DNA of 64,000 bases from Rhizobium cauense (GTDB lineage Bacteria > Pseudomonadota > Alphaproteobacteria > Rhizobiales > Rhizobiaceae). The notes beneath the pieces were generated by a model that was not told the DNA's origin, ran no database searches, and saw nothing but the letters and a program-made list of their open reading frames with translations. The DNA is taken from assembly GCF_019511525.1 (NCBI RefSeq), contig NZ_JAEUAT010000004.1:62001-126000 (forward strand). Direction: 5' to 3'. The position numbers and the translations under genes are program-made. Below are positions 25,876 through 34,962 of the stretch, piece after piece; position 1 is the stretch's first letter; every line of letters starts with the position of its first letter.

Positions 25876-27933
25876 TCAGTCCCTTGTCTTGGCGACCATC
25901 GTCAACACGTCGTATTGCGCAACCGTCGCGCCATGCTGGTTTGTTACCCGGCAATCCCAGCGCACCTCACCATGCTCTGCGCCGATGCGCGGGTTGATCT
26001 CCTTGCAGGTAAGCTGCACCTGCAGCGTGTCGCCCGGATTGACTGGAGTGAGGAAGCGCAGGTTGTCGACACCGTAGTTCGCAAGAACCGGGCCGGGAGC
26101 CGGGTCAACGAAGAGGCCGGCGGCAAAGGAGACGATCAGATAACCGTGTGCCACGCGCCCATCGAAGAACGGATTGGCACGGGCAGCCTGCTCGTCCATG
26201 TGGGCGTAGAACGTATCGCCAGTGAAATTGGCGAAATGTTCGATATCTTCGAGGCCGACTGTTCGCGTACCGGTGACGAGTTGGTCGCCGATGCGGAGTT
26301 CCGCGAGCGATTTGCGGAATGGATGTACGTCGTCTTTGCGCACTTCCGCGTCGGGAACCCAGCGGCCGGTCACAGCGGACAGAAGTGTCGGCGAACCCTG
26401 GACGGCAGTCCGCTGCATGTAGTGCTTCACGCCGCGAATTCCGCCGAGTTCCTCGCCGCCGCCAGCGCGCCCTGGGCCACCATGAACAAGGCCGGGCAAT
26501 GGCGAGCCGTGGCCGGTTGAAGACTTGGCGCTCATGCGGTTACCAATCAGCACGCGGCCGTGGAAAGGCGCCATGCCGAGGACGACCTCTTCGGCAAAAC
26601 CGGGATCGTTTGTGAACACCGACGAGACCAGGCTTCCCTTGCCGCGGCGAGCAAGATTGACGGCCTCCTCAACACTGTCATAGGGCATGACCGTACTGAC
26701 CGGACCGAAGGCTTCCACGTCGTGAACTGCCTGCGCTTCCCAAGGCCTGTCGCAGTAGAGAAGAACCGGATTGAGGAACGCTCCTTTATCTGCATTGCCG
26801 GAGACAACCCGCACATCGTCAGGATCGCCGGCAACAATCTCGGCATCGGCAAGCAGATCGCGTATTCGCGCGCGCACCTCGTCTCGTTGGGCGAGGCTCG
26901 CAAGCGGCCCCATTCGGACGTTTTCATCGGCGGCATTGCCGAGGGTTGTTTTGCCAAGCCTCTCGCCAAGCGCCGAGACCAGCGCGTCGCAATAGGCGCG
27001 TGGCGCAATGACACGGCGGATCGCTGTGCACTTCTGGCCCGCCTTTGCTGTCATTTCACGGGAGACTTCCTTGACGAAAAGCTCAAATTCCTCTGTGCCA
27101 GGGCCAGCGTCTAGGCCGAGGACAGAGGCGTTCAGGCTGTCCGCCTCCATTGTGAAACGGACCGAATTGTCGATGATTGCCGGATGCGTCTTCAGCTTTC
27201 GTCCCGTCCAGGCGGATCCCGTAAAGGTAACAACATCCTGTCCATCGACATGGTCAAGAAGATCGCCGACCGAACCGCAGACCAGTTGTACGGCGCCTTC
27301 CGGCAGAAGGCCGGTCGCGATCATGCGACGCACGACGAGCTCGGTTAGATAGGCAGTCTGGCTGGCTGGCTTGATAATTGCCGGCATGCCGGCAAGCAGG
27401 GTCGGGGCCAGCTTCTCCAGCATGCCCCAGACTGGGAAGTTGAAGGCGTTGATATGGATTGCGACGCCTTGCAGCGGCGACAGGATGTGCCGGGCCGAGA
27501 AAGTACCGTCGCGCGACAGGGTTTCGACGTCTCCATCGACGAGGACGCGAGTGTTTGGCAGTTCGCGCCGACCCTTGGAGGCATAGGAGAGAAGGGTGCC
27601 GATCCCGCCGTCGATGTCGATCCAGCTGTCGGTCTTTGTGGCGCCGGTTGCCGATGAAAGGGCGTAGAACTCGTCCTTCCGATCCATCAGCGCCTGACCA
27701 AGCGCCTTCAGCATCGCTGCGCGCTCATGGAATGACAATCGTCTCAGTGCAGGTCCGGCTTTTTCGCGGCCATAGGCCAGAGACGCCGCAAAATCGATGC
27801 CACTGGAATCGATCAGTGCGACCGGCTCGCCCGTCGAGGCGTCGAGCAGTTGCGTGCCGTCCTTCGTGCCCGGAACCCAGCGCCCAGAAACAAAGCTTTC
27901 CAGCCGGCGTGGCGGGTTTACCAGAACGTTCAT
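25876..27933 (-). CDS. paaZ: PaaZ bifunctional oxepin-CoA hydrolase / semialdehyde dehydrogenase
   Basis: This 685-residue fusion opens the oxepin-CoA ring and oxidises the semialdehyde. The N-terminal aldehyde dehydrogenase (about 1-520) has Glu263 in TMEADSLN and the nucleophile Cys302 in [10 protein letters not shown], corresponding to Glu256 and Cys295 of E. coli PaaZ. The C-terminal MaoC-type hydratase (about 540-680) has [15 protein letters not shown] and [18 protein letters not shown] with the catalytic Asp/His pair. Both halves look intact, so it should work without the separate PaaN encoded elsewhere in the locus. A 16-bp gap separates it from the upstream diiron-like gene. Confidence 0.93.
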   Translation of the reverse strand: MNVLVNPPRRLESFVSGRWVPGTKDGTQLLDASTGEPVALIDSSGIDFAASLAYGREKAGPALRRLSFHERAAMLKALGQALMDRKDEFYALSSATGATKTDSWIDIDGGIGTLLSYASKGRRELPNTRVLVDGDVETLSRDGTFSARHILSPLQGVAIHINAFNFPVWGMLEKLAPTLLAGMPAIIKPASQTAYLTELVVRRMIATGLLPEGAVQLVCGSVGDLLDHVDGQDVVTFTGSAWTGRKLKTHPAIIDNSVRFTMEADSLNASVLGLDAGPGTEEFELFVKEVSREMTAKAGQKCTAIRRVIAPRAYCDALVSALGERLGKTTLGNAADENVRMGPLASLAQRDEVRARIRDLLADAEIVAGDPDDVRVVSGNADKGAFLNPVLLYCDRPWEAQAVHDVEAFGPVSTVMPYDSVEEAVNLARRGKGSLVSSVFTNDPGFAEEVVLGMAPFHGRVLIGNRMSAKSSTGHGSPLPGLVHGGPGRAGGGEELGGIRGVKHYMQRTAVQGSPTLLSAVTGRWVPDAEVRKDDVHPFRKSLAELRIGDQLVTGTRTVGLEDIEHFANFTGDTFYAHMDEQAARANPFFDGRVAHGYLIVSFAAGLFVDPAPGPVLANYGVDNLRFLTPVNPGDTLQVQLTCKEINPRIGAEHGEVRWDCRVTNQHGATVAQYDVLTMVAKTRD

Positions 27934-27949
27934 TGTTTCATCCTTCCGG

Positions 27950-28705
27950 TCAGTTCAGGTTGAGCGCTGCAAGCTGCGCATCGATGGCAGCCTGCCATTC
28001 GGACAGCAGCGCCTCGTTGGGGGTGTGGCGTAGCCCGAAGCGGGCCAGCGTTTCGTAGCGGGCCGAGCCGGAGAGGCCGAAACTTGCCGTAACGCGCGGG
28101 CGCCAGTAGGCGATCGCTTCACGTGCCGCCGACGTTCCGTCTTCACTTTCAGCAACCCGCTTCAGTCCCTCGATGCCGAGTTCGGTGTGATGTGCCTCGC
28201 GCGGCAGAATAGCGCGGAACACTTCGGCGAGCGGCTGGTAGGAAACATGGGTGAGTTCTCTGAGCTGGATGGCGCCAGCAGTCCCCATCAGGACGTTCAT
28301 GACGACCGCGTCGATCCAACCGTGCAGGGGATAGTGGAAGACGGATAGTCGCATGTCGCCGCCCTGACGCGCAGACCCGATATCGGCCTCACGGGTGAGG
28401 CGGGCGTCCCAGGGGTGATGGACGGCGTATCGTTCGGTATCAGCGCCGAAGCTGCCCATGATTTCGAGGACACGGCCAGCATGGTCGGTCTTCTCGAGAA
28501 CGATTTTCGCGGAGGCAATGCGCTCCTTGATGCCGGGCGCATCGTTGATCGTGTCGGCAAAGCCGGCTGCGCCAGCAAGCTCGCTATCAACGAAACTCGC
28601 CATCAGGCGCAGAAGTTCGCCGCGATAGCGCGGTGTCACATTGTCGGGCGACGTCAGCACACCGCCCTTGAGCAGATACTCCTCGATCGGCATCGTATCG
28701 GACAT
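27950..28705 (-). CDS. Extra PaaA/PaaC-like ferritin-fold protein with altered metal ligands
   Basis: This 251-residue helical protein resembles the PaaA/PaaC family and is additional to the full paaA, paaB and paaC set upstream. Aligning it by eye with PaaA (334 residues, encoded at 31541-32545), Glu42 matches PaaA Glu61 and Glu170-x-x-His173 matches PaaA Glu174-x-x-His177. The first ExxH (PaaA Glu91/His94) is replaced by His75-x-x-Arg78. A complete diiron centre therefore looks unlikely. It may be a structural or accessory subunit, as PaaC is, or a protein with another role. ATG 28705 is chosen because GGAGG lies seven bases upstream. It sits between paaE and paaZ in the operon, so a role in the pathway is likely. 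Confidence 0.75.
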   Translation of the reverse strand: MSDTMPIEEYLLKGGVLTSPDNVTPRYRGELLRLMASFVDSELAGAAGFADTINDAPGIKERIASAKIVLEKTDHAGRVLEIMGSFGADTERYAVHHPWDARLTREADIGSARQGGDMRLSVFHYPLHGWIDAVVMNVLMGTAGAIQLRELTHVSYQPLAEVFRAILPREAHHTELGIEGLKRVAESEDGTSAAREAIAYWRPRVTASFGLSGSARYETLARFGLRHTPNEALLSEWQAAIDAQLAALNLN

Positions 28706-28733
28706 CAGCATTCCTCCCTCGCTTCTGCGCGCC

Positions 28734-29810
28734 TTACTGGTCGTAGCTGACTACGACCCGGTCGCTCAGCGGATAACATTGGCAGGTCAACACGTAGCCT
28801 TGGCGAACCTCGTAGTCCTCCAGCGCGTGGTTGACTTCCATCTCGGTCTCGCCCTCGATCACCTTGGCCCGGCACGTGGAACAGACACCTGCCTTGCAGG
28901 CGTAAGGTGCGTCCATATTGTTCTCGAGCGCGGCTTCGAGGAGTGTTTGCCCCTGCTTTGGCATCTTGAATACCCGGGTTGCACCATCGAGGGTGACCGT
29001 CGCCTCACAGGCAGCGGACCGATCCTGAGAGCTGAGGCTTTCCGTCTTCCGGCGCGCCCGACCCGGCTGCGAGGATGCAAAGAGCTCGAACTTGATCTGC
29101 TCTTCGCGCATGCCGTGATCACGAAGGGCGGCAGCGATCGTCAGCATCATCGGCTCTGGTCCGCAGATGAAAGCGGTGTCGACGGTTTTGAGGTCGATCC
29201 AGTGCTTGAAAAGTGCTGTGCACTTGTCAGCGTCGATGCGACCGGTGAAAAGGTCGATATCCTGGGCCTCGCTTTCCAGCACATGCAAAATGGAAAGGCG
29301 CCCGAGGTATGTGTTCTTCAGATCTTCCAGTTCCTCACGGAACATGATCGAGCTTATCTGCCGGTTAGCGTAGACGAGCGTGAAGCGGGAGCGCGGCTCA
29401 CGCGCCAGCGTGGTCTTGATTATGGACAGCACTGGCGTGATGCCGCTGCCGGCGGCAAAGCCAAGATAGGTCTTGGAAATCTCCGGTTCGATCGCCGTGA
29501 AGAACGCACCCATCGGAGGCATCGCCTCCACTGTGTCGCCAATCTGCAGTTCTTCATTTGCCCAGGTGGAAAAGCAGCCGCCGTCGACCCGCTTGATGCC
29601 GACCCTTAGGACGCCTTCGTCGCGTCCTGCACAGATCGAGTAAGAACGGCGCAGTTCCTCACCATCGAACTTCCGGCGGAACGTCAGATACTGGCCTTGC
29701 GTGAAATCAAATGCATCGCGCTCCTCGTCCATCGGAGCGAGGGTAACGACCACGGCGTCACGTGTCTCGCGGCGGATATCGGTGACCTGAAGAGAATGGA
29801 AACGTGCCAT
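28734..29810 (-). CDS. paaE: Phenylacetyl-CoA epoxidase reductase PaaE
   Basis: This 358-residue iron-sulfur flavoprotein transfers electrons from NADPH to the PaaABC epoxidase. The FAD domain has RRSYSICAG (about 53-61), the NAD domain has GFAAGSGITPVLSIIK and FICGPEPMML, and the C-terminal plant-type [2Fe-2S] domain shows CKAGVCSTC with a distal Cys in VLTCQC. ATG 29810 gives the normal N-terminus (MARFHSLQV); the frame extending to 29912 overlaps paaD. Confidence 0.93.
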   Translation of the reverse strand: MARFHSLQVTDIRRETRDAVVVTLAPMDEERDAFDFTQGQYLTFRRKFDGEELRRSYSICAGRDEGVLRVGIKRVDGGCFSTWANEELQIGDTVEAMPPMGAFFTAIEPEISKTYLGFAAGSGITPVLSIIKTTLAREPRSRFTLVYANRQISSIMFREELEDLKNTYLGRLSILHVLESEAQDIDLFTGRIDADKCTALFKHWIDLKTVDTAFICGPEPMMLTIAAALRDHGMREEQIKFELFASSQPGRARRKTESLSSQDRSAACEATVTLDGATRVFKMPKQGQTLLEAALENNMDAPYACKAGVCSTCRAKVIEGETEMEVNHALEDYEVRQGYVLTCQCYPLSDRVVVSYDQ

Positions 29811-29835
29811 ATTGCGGACCTCACTGGGCAAAGCG

Positions 29836-30360
29836 TCAGATGCACTTGAAGTAGTCGAATGGTTCCAGACAATCGGTGCAGCGATAGCTGGCCTTGCACG
29901 GCGTCGAGCCAAACTGGCTGATCTTTTCGGTGTTTGCCGATCCGCAGCGCGGACAGGCGATCGTCAGGTTGGAGCGACCCGAGAGGCGCTCGACACGTTG
30001 GCGCAGCAGGCCATCTATCGCGGTGCCATCAACGGGTGGCGCAATGCCGTAGGCCTTGAGCTTCTCGCGACCCTCGTCGCTGATCCAGTCCGTCGTCCAG
30101 GCCGGTGAAAGCTGACGTTCCAGCCGCAGCTTTTCGATCCCCTTTTCAATGAGCGTCCGCTCAATGTCGAGGTTGATGATCGCTGTTGCCGGACAGCCCG
30201 AGTAGGTCGGCGTCACCGTTACCACCAGTGTCTCGTCATCCCAGGCGACATGGCGGATGATGCCGAGGTCGACCAGAGAAATCACCGGAATCTCGGGATC
30301 CGGAACCTCTGCGAGCCACTGCCAGACGTCGGCTGGCGAAGGCAAAGTCACGGCCATCAT
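29836..30360 (-). CDS. paaD: PaaD, maturation protein for the phenylacetyl-CoA epoxidase
   Basis: This 174-residue protein has an N-terminal MIP18/DUF59 domain (EVPDPEIPVISLVDLG, about 18-33, and TPTYSGCPAT with its conserved Cys) and a C-terminal zinc-ribbon-like end. The latter has CPRCGS, then Cys residues in TPCKASYRCTDCLEPF. PaaD is thought to help assemble iron sites of the PaaABCE complex. GGAAGGAGA precedes the start, and a second ATG follows directly. Confidence 0.92.
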   Translation of the reverse strand: MMAVTLPSPADVWQWLAEVPDPEIPVISLVDLGIIRHVAWDDETLVVTVTPTYSGCPATAIINLDIERTLIEKGIEKLRLERQLSPAWTTDWISDEGREKLKAYGIAPPVDGTAIDGLLRQRVERLSGRSNLTIACPRCGSANTEKISQFGSTPCKASYRCTDCLEPFDYFKCI

Positions 30361-30375
30361 GACCGTCTCCTTCCG

Positions 30376-31155
30376 TTACCAGGTGGCGCCCGGATAGGCG
30401 CGCTGCAGGAATTGCAGATCGGCCAGGATGAAGCCCATGTGTTCGGTATGAACGCCGCGCTTTCCGCCCTTGTGCATGAAGCTGTCGGCTGGCTTTTTCA
30501 GCGTCGCCTCAGAGAGTGTCTCGCCAATGAGTTCATCCCACGTGGCCTTCAGGCTTTCCGGACCCGGAGCGATGCCGGAAGTTGCGAGCTCTGTGTCGAC
30601 TGCGTCGTCGATGAAGAGTTCACCAGTATAGGCCCAAAGATCGTCAAGCGCCTCCTGCATGCGGCGATGGCTTTCGGCGGTGCCGTCGCCGAGGCGAATG
30701 ATCAGATCGCGGCTCCGATCGAGATGGTAGGCAACTTCCTTGACGGCCTTTTCTGCAATATCGGCAATGCGCTTGTCGGTAGAACCGCAAAGCGCCTTGA
30801 GCATCAGGAAATGCCATGCATCGAACAGGAACTGGCGCATCAGCGTCTTGCCGAAATCTCCATTCGGGCGTTCGACAAGGAGAACATTGCGGAAGTCGCG
30901 AGCATCGCGCAGGTAGGCGAGATTGTCTGCACTGCGACCGAGGCCTTCCACTTCACCCGCAAGGCCGAGCCAGAGTTGTGTCTGGCCGATAAGATCAAGC
31001 GCGGTATTGGATAGAGCAATGTCTTCTTCGAGCGCTGGGGAATGACCGCACCATTCGGAAACGCGATGGCCAAGGATCAGCGCATTGTCGCCCATGCGGG
31101 TCAGAAACTCGAAAAGCGCGGTCTGGCTGACGGCTGTGTTGGAGGAGACGCTCAT
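30376..31155 (-). CDS. paaC: Phenylacetyl-CoA epoxidase structural subunit PaaC
   Basis: This 259-residue ferritin-fold subunit pairs with PaaA in the epoxidase. KEVAYHLDRSRDLIIRLGDGT (about 136-156) and the C-terminal HTEHMGFILADLQFLQ are PaaC hallmarks. In the family this subunit lacks a working metal site and has a structural role. ATG 31155 shares its first base with the paaB stop; a GTG lies just before it. Confidence 0.92.
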   Translation of the reverse strand: MSVSSNTAVSQTALFEFLTRMGDNALILGHRVSEWCGHSPALEEDIALSNTALDLIGQTQLWLGLAGEVEGLGRSADNLAYLRDARDFRNVLLVERPNGDFGKTLMRQFLFDAWHFLMLKALCGSTDKRIADIAEKAVKEVAYHLDRSRDLIIRLGDGTAESHRRMQEALDDLWAYTGELFIDDAVDTELATSGIAPGPESLKATWDELIGETLSEATLKKPADSFMHKGGKRGVHTEHMGFILADLQFLQRAYPGATW

Positions 31156-31439
31156 CACATATGCCCCACTTCATCGGGAACGTCGAAGAAGGTTGGATGG
31201 CGGTAGACCTTCGAATTCGACGGATCAAACAGAGGGCCCTTGTCGGAAGGCGCACTCGCGGTGATGTCGCTTGAGCGCACCACCCAGATACTCACGCCCT
31301 CGTTGCGACGTGTGTAGACGTCACGCGCATTGTTGACCGCCATCTCGGCATCGGGCGCGTGCAGGCTGCCAACATGACGGTGATTGAGGCCGTGCTGGCC
31401 GCGGATAAAGACTTCCCAAAGAGGCCATTCGCTGGACAT
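31155..31439 (-). CDS. paaB: Phenylacetyl-CoA epoxidase subunit PaaB
   Basis: This 94-residue protein has the standard PaaB length and start (WPLWEVFIRGQHGLNHRHVG), with NARDVYTRRNEGVSIWVV in the middle. It bridges PaaA-PaaC dimers in the complex. A 101-bp spacer separates it from paaA, longer than elsewhere in the operon; no separate promoter was identified in it. Confidence 0.93.
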   Translation of the reverse strand: MSSEWPLWEVFIRGQHGLNHRHVGSLHAPDAEMAVNNARDVYTRRNEGVSIWVVRSSDITASAPSDKGPLFDPSNSKVYRHPTFFDVPDEVGHM

Positions 31440-31540
31440 GGATGTTTCTCCCGTCTTGCGTCTCTCGCGAGCGATAGCCCGGAAAGTCGCGTGTTGTTAA
31501 AAATGCGACTGCTTTGAGCGGACGCCGAGGCATCCAGCCG

Positions 31541-32545
31541 TTACTCTGCTGCGATGCGCGCAGCGGCGCGACGCGATTTCGTCTTCTCGGCATGAGCAAC
31601 AAGACCGTCACGGAACCATGCACCCTCGTTCCAGGCCTTTTGTCGGGCGCCCAGGCGTTCAGCATTGCATGGGCCATTCCCGGCGATGACGGCGAAGAAC
31701 TCGGTCCAATCTGGTTCGCCGAAGTCGTAGCCGCCCTTTTCCTCATTCCACCGCAAATCCGGGTCGGGGACCGTGAGGCCGAGATACTCTGCCTGCGGCA
31801 CTGTCTGGTCGACGAACTTCTGGCGCAGTTCGTCATTCGAATTCTGCTTGATCTTCCAGGCCATTGACTGGGCAGAATGGACAGATGCGTCGTCAGAGGG
31901 GCCGAACATCATCAGCGACGGCCACCACCACCGGTTCAGCGCGTCCTGCACCATTTCCTTCTGGGCGGACGTACCCTTGACCATCTTCATCAGGATGTCG
32001 AAGCCTTGGCGCTGATGGAAGCTTTCTTCCTTGCAGATGCGAACCATGGCGCGGGCGTAAGGCCCGTAGGAACAGCGTTGCAGCGGCACCTGGTTCATGA
32101 TCGCTGCGCCGTCAACCAGCCAGCCGATCGCGCCGATATCGGCCCAACTCAGCGTCGGGTAGTTGAATATCGAAGAATACTTTGCCTTGCCGCTATGCAG
32201 TTGCTCGTACATCTCGTCACGGCTTATGCCGAGCGTTTCGGCGGCACAGTATAGGTAAAGCCCATGGCCTGCCTCGTCCTGGACCTTGGCAAGAAGGATC
32301 GCCTTGCGCTCTAGCGTTGGAGCACGGGTAATCCAGTTGCCTTCAGGGAGCTGCCCGACGATTTCAGAATGTGCATGCTGGCTGATCTGGCGCATCAGCG
32401 TCTTGCGATAGCCTTCCGGCATCCACTCCTTCGGCTCGATCTTCTGGCCGGCGTCGATGCGCTCCTGGAATGAGCGTTCGACCGGGTCCATCTCATCGAG
32501 CGTCTTGACGCGGGCGCTGTCGGTTTTGACCATTTGTGCGTACAT
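31541..32545 (-). CDS. paaA: Phenylacetyl-CoA epoxidase catalytic subunit PaaA
   Basis: This 334-residue diiron oxygenase epoxidises the ring of phenylacetyl-CoA. Metal ligands are visible as Glu61 (HSEIVGQ), Glu91-x-x-His94 (QDEAGHGL) and Glu174-x-x-His177 ([11 protein letters not shown]). Length and sequence are standard for the family. The start at 32545 lies 25 bp after the thiolase stop and is preceded by GGAGACGA. Confidence 0.95.
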   Translation of the reverse strand: MYAQMVKTDSARVKTLDEMDPVERSFQERIDAGQKIEPKEWMPEGYRKTLMRQISQHAHSEIVGQLPEGNWITRAPTLERKAILLAKVQDEAGHGLYLYCAAETLGISRDEMYEQLHSGKAKYSSIFNYPTLSWADIGAIGWLVDGAAIMNQVPLQRCSYGPYARAMVRICKEESFHQRQGFDILMKMVKGTSAQKEMVQDALNRWWWPSLMMFGPSDDASVHSAQSMAWKIKQNSNDELRQKFVDQTVPQAEYLGLTVPDPDLRWNEEKGGYDFGEPDWTEFFAVIAGNGPCNAERLGARQKAWNEGAWFRDGLVAHAEKTKSRRAAARIAAE

Positions 32546-32570
32546 GGTTCGTCTCCTTTGCCGTCGCGCG

Positions 32571-33776
32571 TCAGACGCGCTCGATTATGATTGCGATGCC
32601 TTGCCCGACGCCGATGCACATGGTGCAAAGCGCATAGCGACCGGCCTGGCGGTGCAACTGGTAGGTTGCCGTCGTTACCAGGCGCGCCCCGCTCATGCCG
32701 AGCGGATGGCCCATCGCGATGGCGCCGCCATTTGGATTGACATGGGGCGCATCGTCGGGGACGTCCAGATCGCGAAGCACGGCGAGTGCCTGGGCGGCAA
32801 ACGCCTCGTTCAACTCGATCACATCCATTTGGTCGATTGAAAGTCCAGCGCGCTCCAATACGCGCCGCGCGGCAGGGGCGGGACCGATTCCCATGATACG
32901 GGGCTCAACGCCAGCTGCCGCCATCGCGACGATCCGTGCTTTCGGGGTCAGACCTTGCTCCCTTGCAGCAGCCTCGCTGGCTACGATCAGGGCAGCTGCG
33001 CCGTCGTTGACGCCCGAGGCATTGCCGGCCGTAACACTGAGATCGGAACCGTTGACGCCCTTCAATCTTGCGAGCTGGTCTGTCGTCGTGCCCGGGCGAG
33101 GGTGCTCGTCTCGGTCAACAATGACGGGGTCGCCCTTCTTTTGGGCAACTTTCACGGCGACAAGTTCATCGGCAAAGTGACCTGCTTCCTGCGCCGCCGC
33201 CCACCGGGCCTGACTGCGAGCTGCGAATGCGTCCTGATCGGCGCGGCTGACCCCAAAATCGGCCGCAACATTGTCTGCGGTCTGCGGCATGGAATCGACG
33301 CCAAACTGTGCTTTCATCCTGGGATTGACGAAACGCCAGCCAATGGTGGTGTCATAGACCGCATTGGCACGGGAAAAAGCGCTATCTGCCTTCGGCATGA
33401 CAAAGGGCGCGCGGCTCATGCTCTCGACGCCACCGGCAACCACGAAATCACAGTCGCCGGCACGGATTGCCCTGGCCGCCATTCCGACAGCATCCATTCC
33501 GGAGCCGCACAGACGATTGACAGTGGTCGCAGGGACGGTGAGAGGCATGCCCGACAGTAGCGCGGCCATGCGGCCAACATTGCGGTTGTCTTCGCCAGCC
33601 TGGTTGGCGCAACCGAAAATCAGATCATCGACCTTGCTCCAATCGACGCCAGGATTGCGTTCCATCAACGCTGTGAGGGGTAGTGCCGCCAAGTCGTCTG
33701 CGCGAACCGTAGCAAGCGCGCCGCCATAGCGGCCGATGGGTGTACGAACGGCATCACAGATAAACGCTTCCGACAT
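32571..33776 (-). CDS. paaJ: 3-oxoadipyl-CoA/acetyl-CoA thiolase (PaaJ/PcaF type)
   Basis: This 401-residue thiolase cleaves 3-oxoadipyl-CoA to succinyl-CoA and acetyl-CoA, and may also act on the 5,6-dehydro intermediate. The acylated Cys lies in [12 protein letters not shown] (near 90), the His in [16 protein letters not shown] (near 356) and the second Cys in [10 protein letters not shown] near the C-terminus. GGAGGAAAT precedes ATG 33776, which decides against the longer frame to 33815. It is the first gene of the long leftward paa unit, directly behind the operator-bearing promoter. Confidence 0.9.
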   Translation of the reverse strand: MSEAFICDAVRTPIGRYGGALATVRADDLAALPLTALMERNPGVDWSKVDDLIFGCANQAGEDNRNVGRMAALLSGMPLTVPATTVNRLCGSGMDAVGMAARAIRAGDCDFVVAGGVESMSRAPFVMPKADSAFSRANAVYDTTIGWRFVNPRMKAQFGVDSMPQTADNVAADFGVSRADQDAFAARSQARWAAAQEAGHFADELVAVKVAQKKGDPVIVDRDEHPRPGTTTDQLARLKGVNGSDLSVTAGNASGVNDGAAALIVASEAAAREQGLTPKARIVAMAAAGVEPRIMGIGPAPAARRVLERAGLSIDQMDVIELNEAFAAQALAVLRDLDVPDDAPHVNPNGGAIAMGHPLGMSGARLVTTATYQLHRQAGRYALCTMCIGVGQGIAIIIERV

Positions 33777-33823
33777 GCGCGATTTCCTCCTGCTCCCACA
33801 GGTCCGCCAACTCATTTGAATTA

Positions 33824-33837
33824 ACCGACCGATCGGT
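33824..33837. promoter_or_regulatory. Palindromic operator, probable TetR (PaaR-like) site 2
   Basis: ACCGACCGATCGGT is palindromic at 6 of 7 pairs and differs at two bases from the site at 21902-21915. It lies 47 bp before the thiolase start and just downstream of a likely -10, where bound repressor would block initiation of the paa operon. Confidence 0.62.
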
Positions 33838-33841
33838 CATG

Positions 33842-33870
33842 TATTTAGCACGCGATATGTCACGCTTCAA
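33842..33870 (-). promoter_or_regulatory. Candidate promoter of the thiolase-paaABCDE-Z-Y unit
   Basis: On the minus strand TTGAAG (33865-33870) and TAAATA (33842-33847) are separated by 17 bp, a good sigma-70-like arrangement. The palindromic operator begins four bases downstream. It was identified by eye and the start site is not known. Confidence 0.45.
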
Positions 33871-33959
33871 CGCAATTTTTCTGAAATTCTGTGATATTTG
33901 AAAATCCGCAACAAAATCCTAGCACGAAAGCAGTGTTGCCGGCCAAATTTGATTGATGG

Positions 33960-34850
33960 CTAGGGTATCTCTTGCAGCAGCGTTGTTAGCCGTCGGTCCG
34001 TCGCTGCGGTCTGGGAAGGCAACGGACCTGTGGCAGCCAGAAACGTCCGGGCCACGTGTGCATCGGCAGCGGGTGACAGTTGTCCATAAAGTCGTGCAAA
34101 CAACCGCCGTGCTGTCTTTCCTGGCCAATTGTCAGGAAGTGCGGCGGCAGGGAGTCTAGGGTCGTGCAGATGAACCGTGCGGAAGCGGTGCACCAACAGC
34201 AGGCGGATGGTCAACGCCATGGCAGGCGAAAAATTGATGGGGTCGGCCGGGGCCAAAGTGCCGAACTGCGCGGAGAACGTCTCGTATGCCTGCGCATGAG
34301 CTGTCAGGTCAAAATACTCGGAAGCGAATTCTCGCAGGGCACTCGGATCCTCCGGCGGTTCTGCTCTAAAGATAAGGGCGGGGATTGTCGCAGTTATCTG
34401 CCTTGCGGGGCCCACCGCCAGACGGGCGCTGAGACGCGCATGGCCTGCACGCTTGAGTGCCTGCATTCCCTCTTCGACCGCAGACCCCGTCACATGGACA
34501 AACTGCCACCCACTCTCCTCAGGAGCGCCGAACAGAACGCGTGCGGCAGCCGCGAACTCGCTACCGGCCGACCGGGACAGGCGATAATAGCTGCGCCGTC
34601 CTTCCCGTTCTCCCGAAAGCTGCCCGGCGGCCATGAGCCGGGAGACGGCGGTACGCACGAGCGTCTCGCTGATGCCAACTTTCGCGCAGGTCTCGATCAG
34701 ATTGCCGATCCACGCAATGCCTCCGCGCGGTTCAACGACGTCGCCGTAAATGGTCACGATAAAGCTCGCTGCCTTTAGCGGGCTTTCATCCAGAACGCGT
34801 CGTATCAACTCACTTGCCCGGGCATCTGCCGGATTGGTCGCTGCCGTCAC
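33960..34850 (-). CDS. paaX: PaaX-family transcriptional repressor
   Basis: This 296-residue GntR-like regulator is of the PaaX type, which binds phenylacetyl-CoA and represses paa genes. A winged-helix region covers about 25-100 (KAASFIVTIYGDVVEPRGG and VRTAVSRLMAAGQL with the recognition helix), followed by the PaaX core and C-terminal domains. Length is normal. It is upstream of the thiolase on the same strand with 183 bp between, so it is probably transcribed from its own promoter. The locus thus has two phenylacetyl-CoA-type regulators, PaaX and the TetR protein; how they divide the work is unknown. Confidence 0.87.
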   Translation of the reverse strand: MTAATNPADARASELIRRVLDESPLKAASFIVTIYGDVVEPRGGIAWIGNLIETCAKVGISETLVRTAVSRLMAAGQLSGEREGRRSYYRLSRSAGSEFAAAARVLFGAPEESGWQFVHVTGSAVEEGMQALKRAGHARLSARLAVGPARQITATIPALIFRAEPPEDPSALREFASEYFDLTAHAQAYETFSAQFGTLAPADPINFSPAMALTIRLLLVHRFRTVHLHDPRLPAAALPDNWPGKTARRLFARLYGQLSPAADAHVARTFLAATGPLPSQTAATDRRLTTLLQEIP

Positions 34851-34962
34851 CGATTCCTCCTTGGATGGTGGCAGTGCGACGTATCACATTGTTTCGGGCG
34901 CTGCACCCCCGCTGCGCAGGGGGGCATCGACCTGCTCTAAAAGCCGCCATGAACCCTCTATT

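Noticed and set aside
27950..28705. BoxB-like benzoyl-CoA epoxidase subunit
   Set aside because: BoxB is much longer (over 400 residues) and the sequence resembles PaaA/PaaC; no boxA or boxC is nearby.
34895..34930. C-run/G-run hairpin downstream of the HlyD gene side as a terminator
   Set aside because: The stem is only about five G-C pairs and lies upstream of paaX's start, not after a stop; chance is likely in GC-rich DNA.
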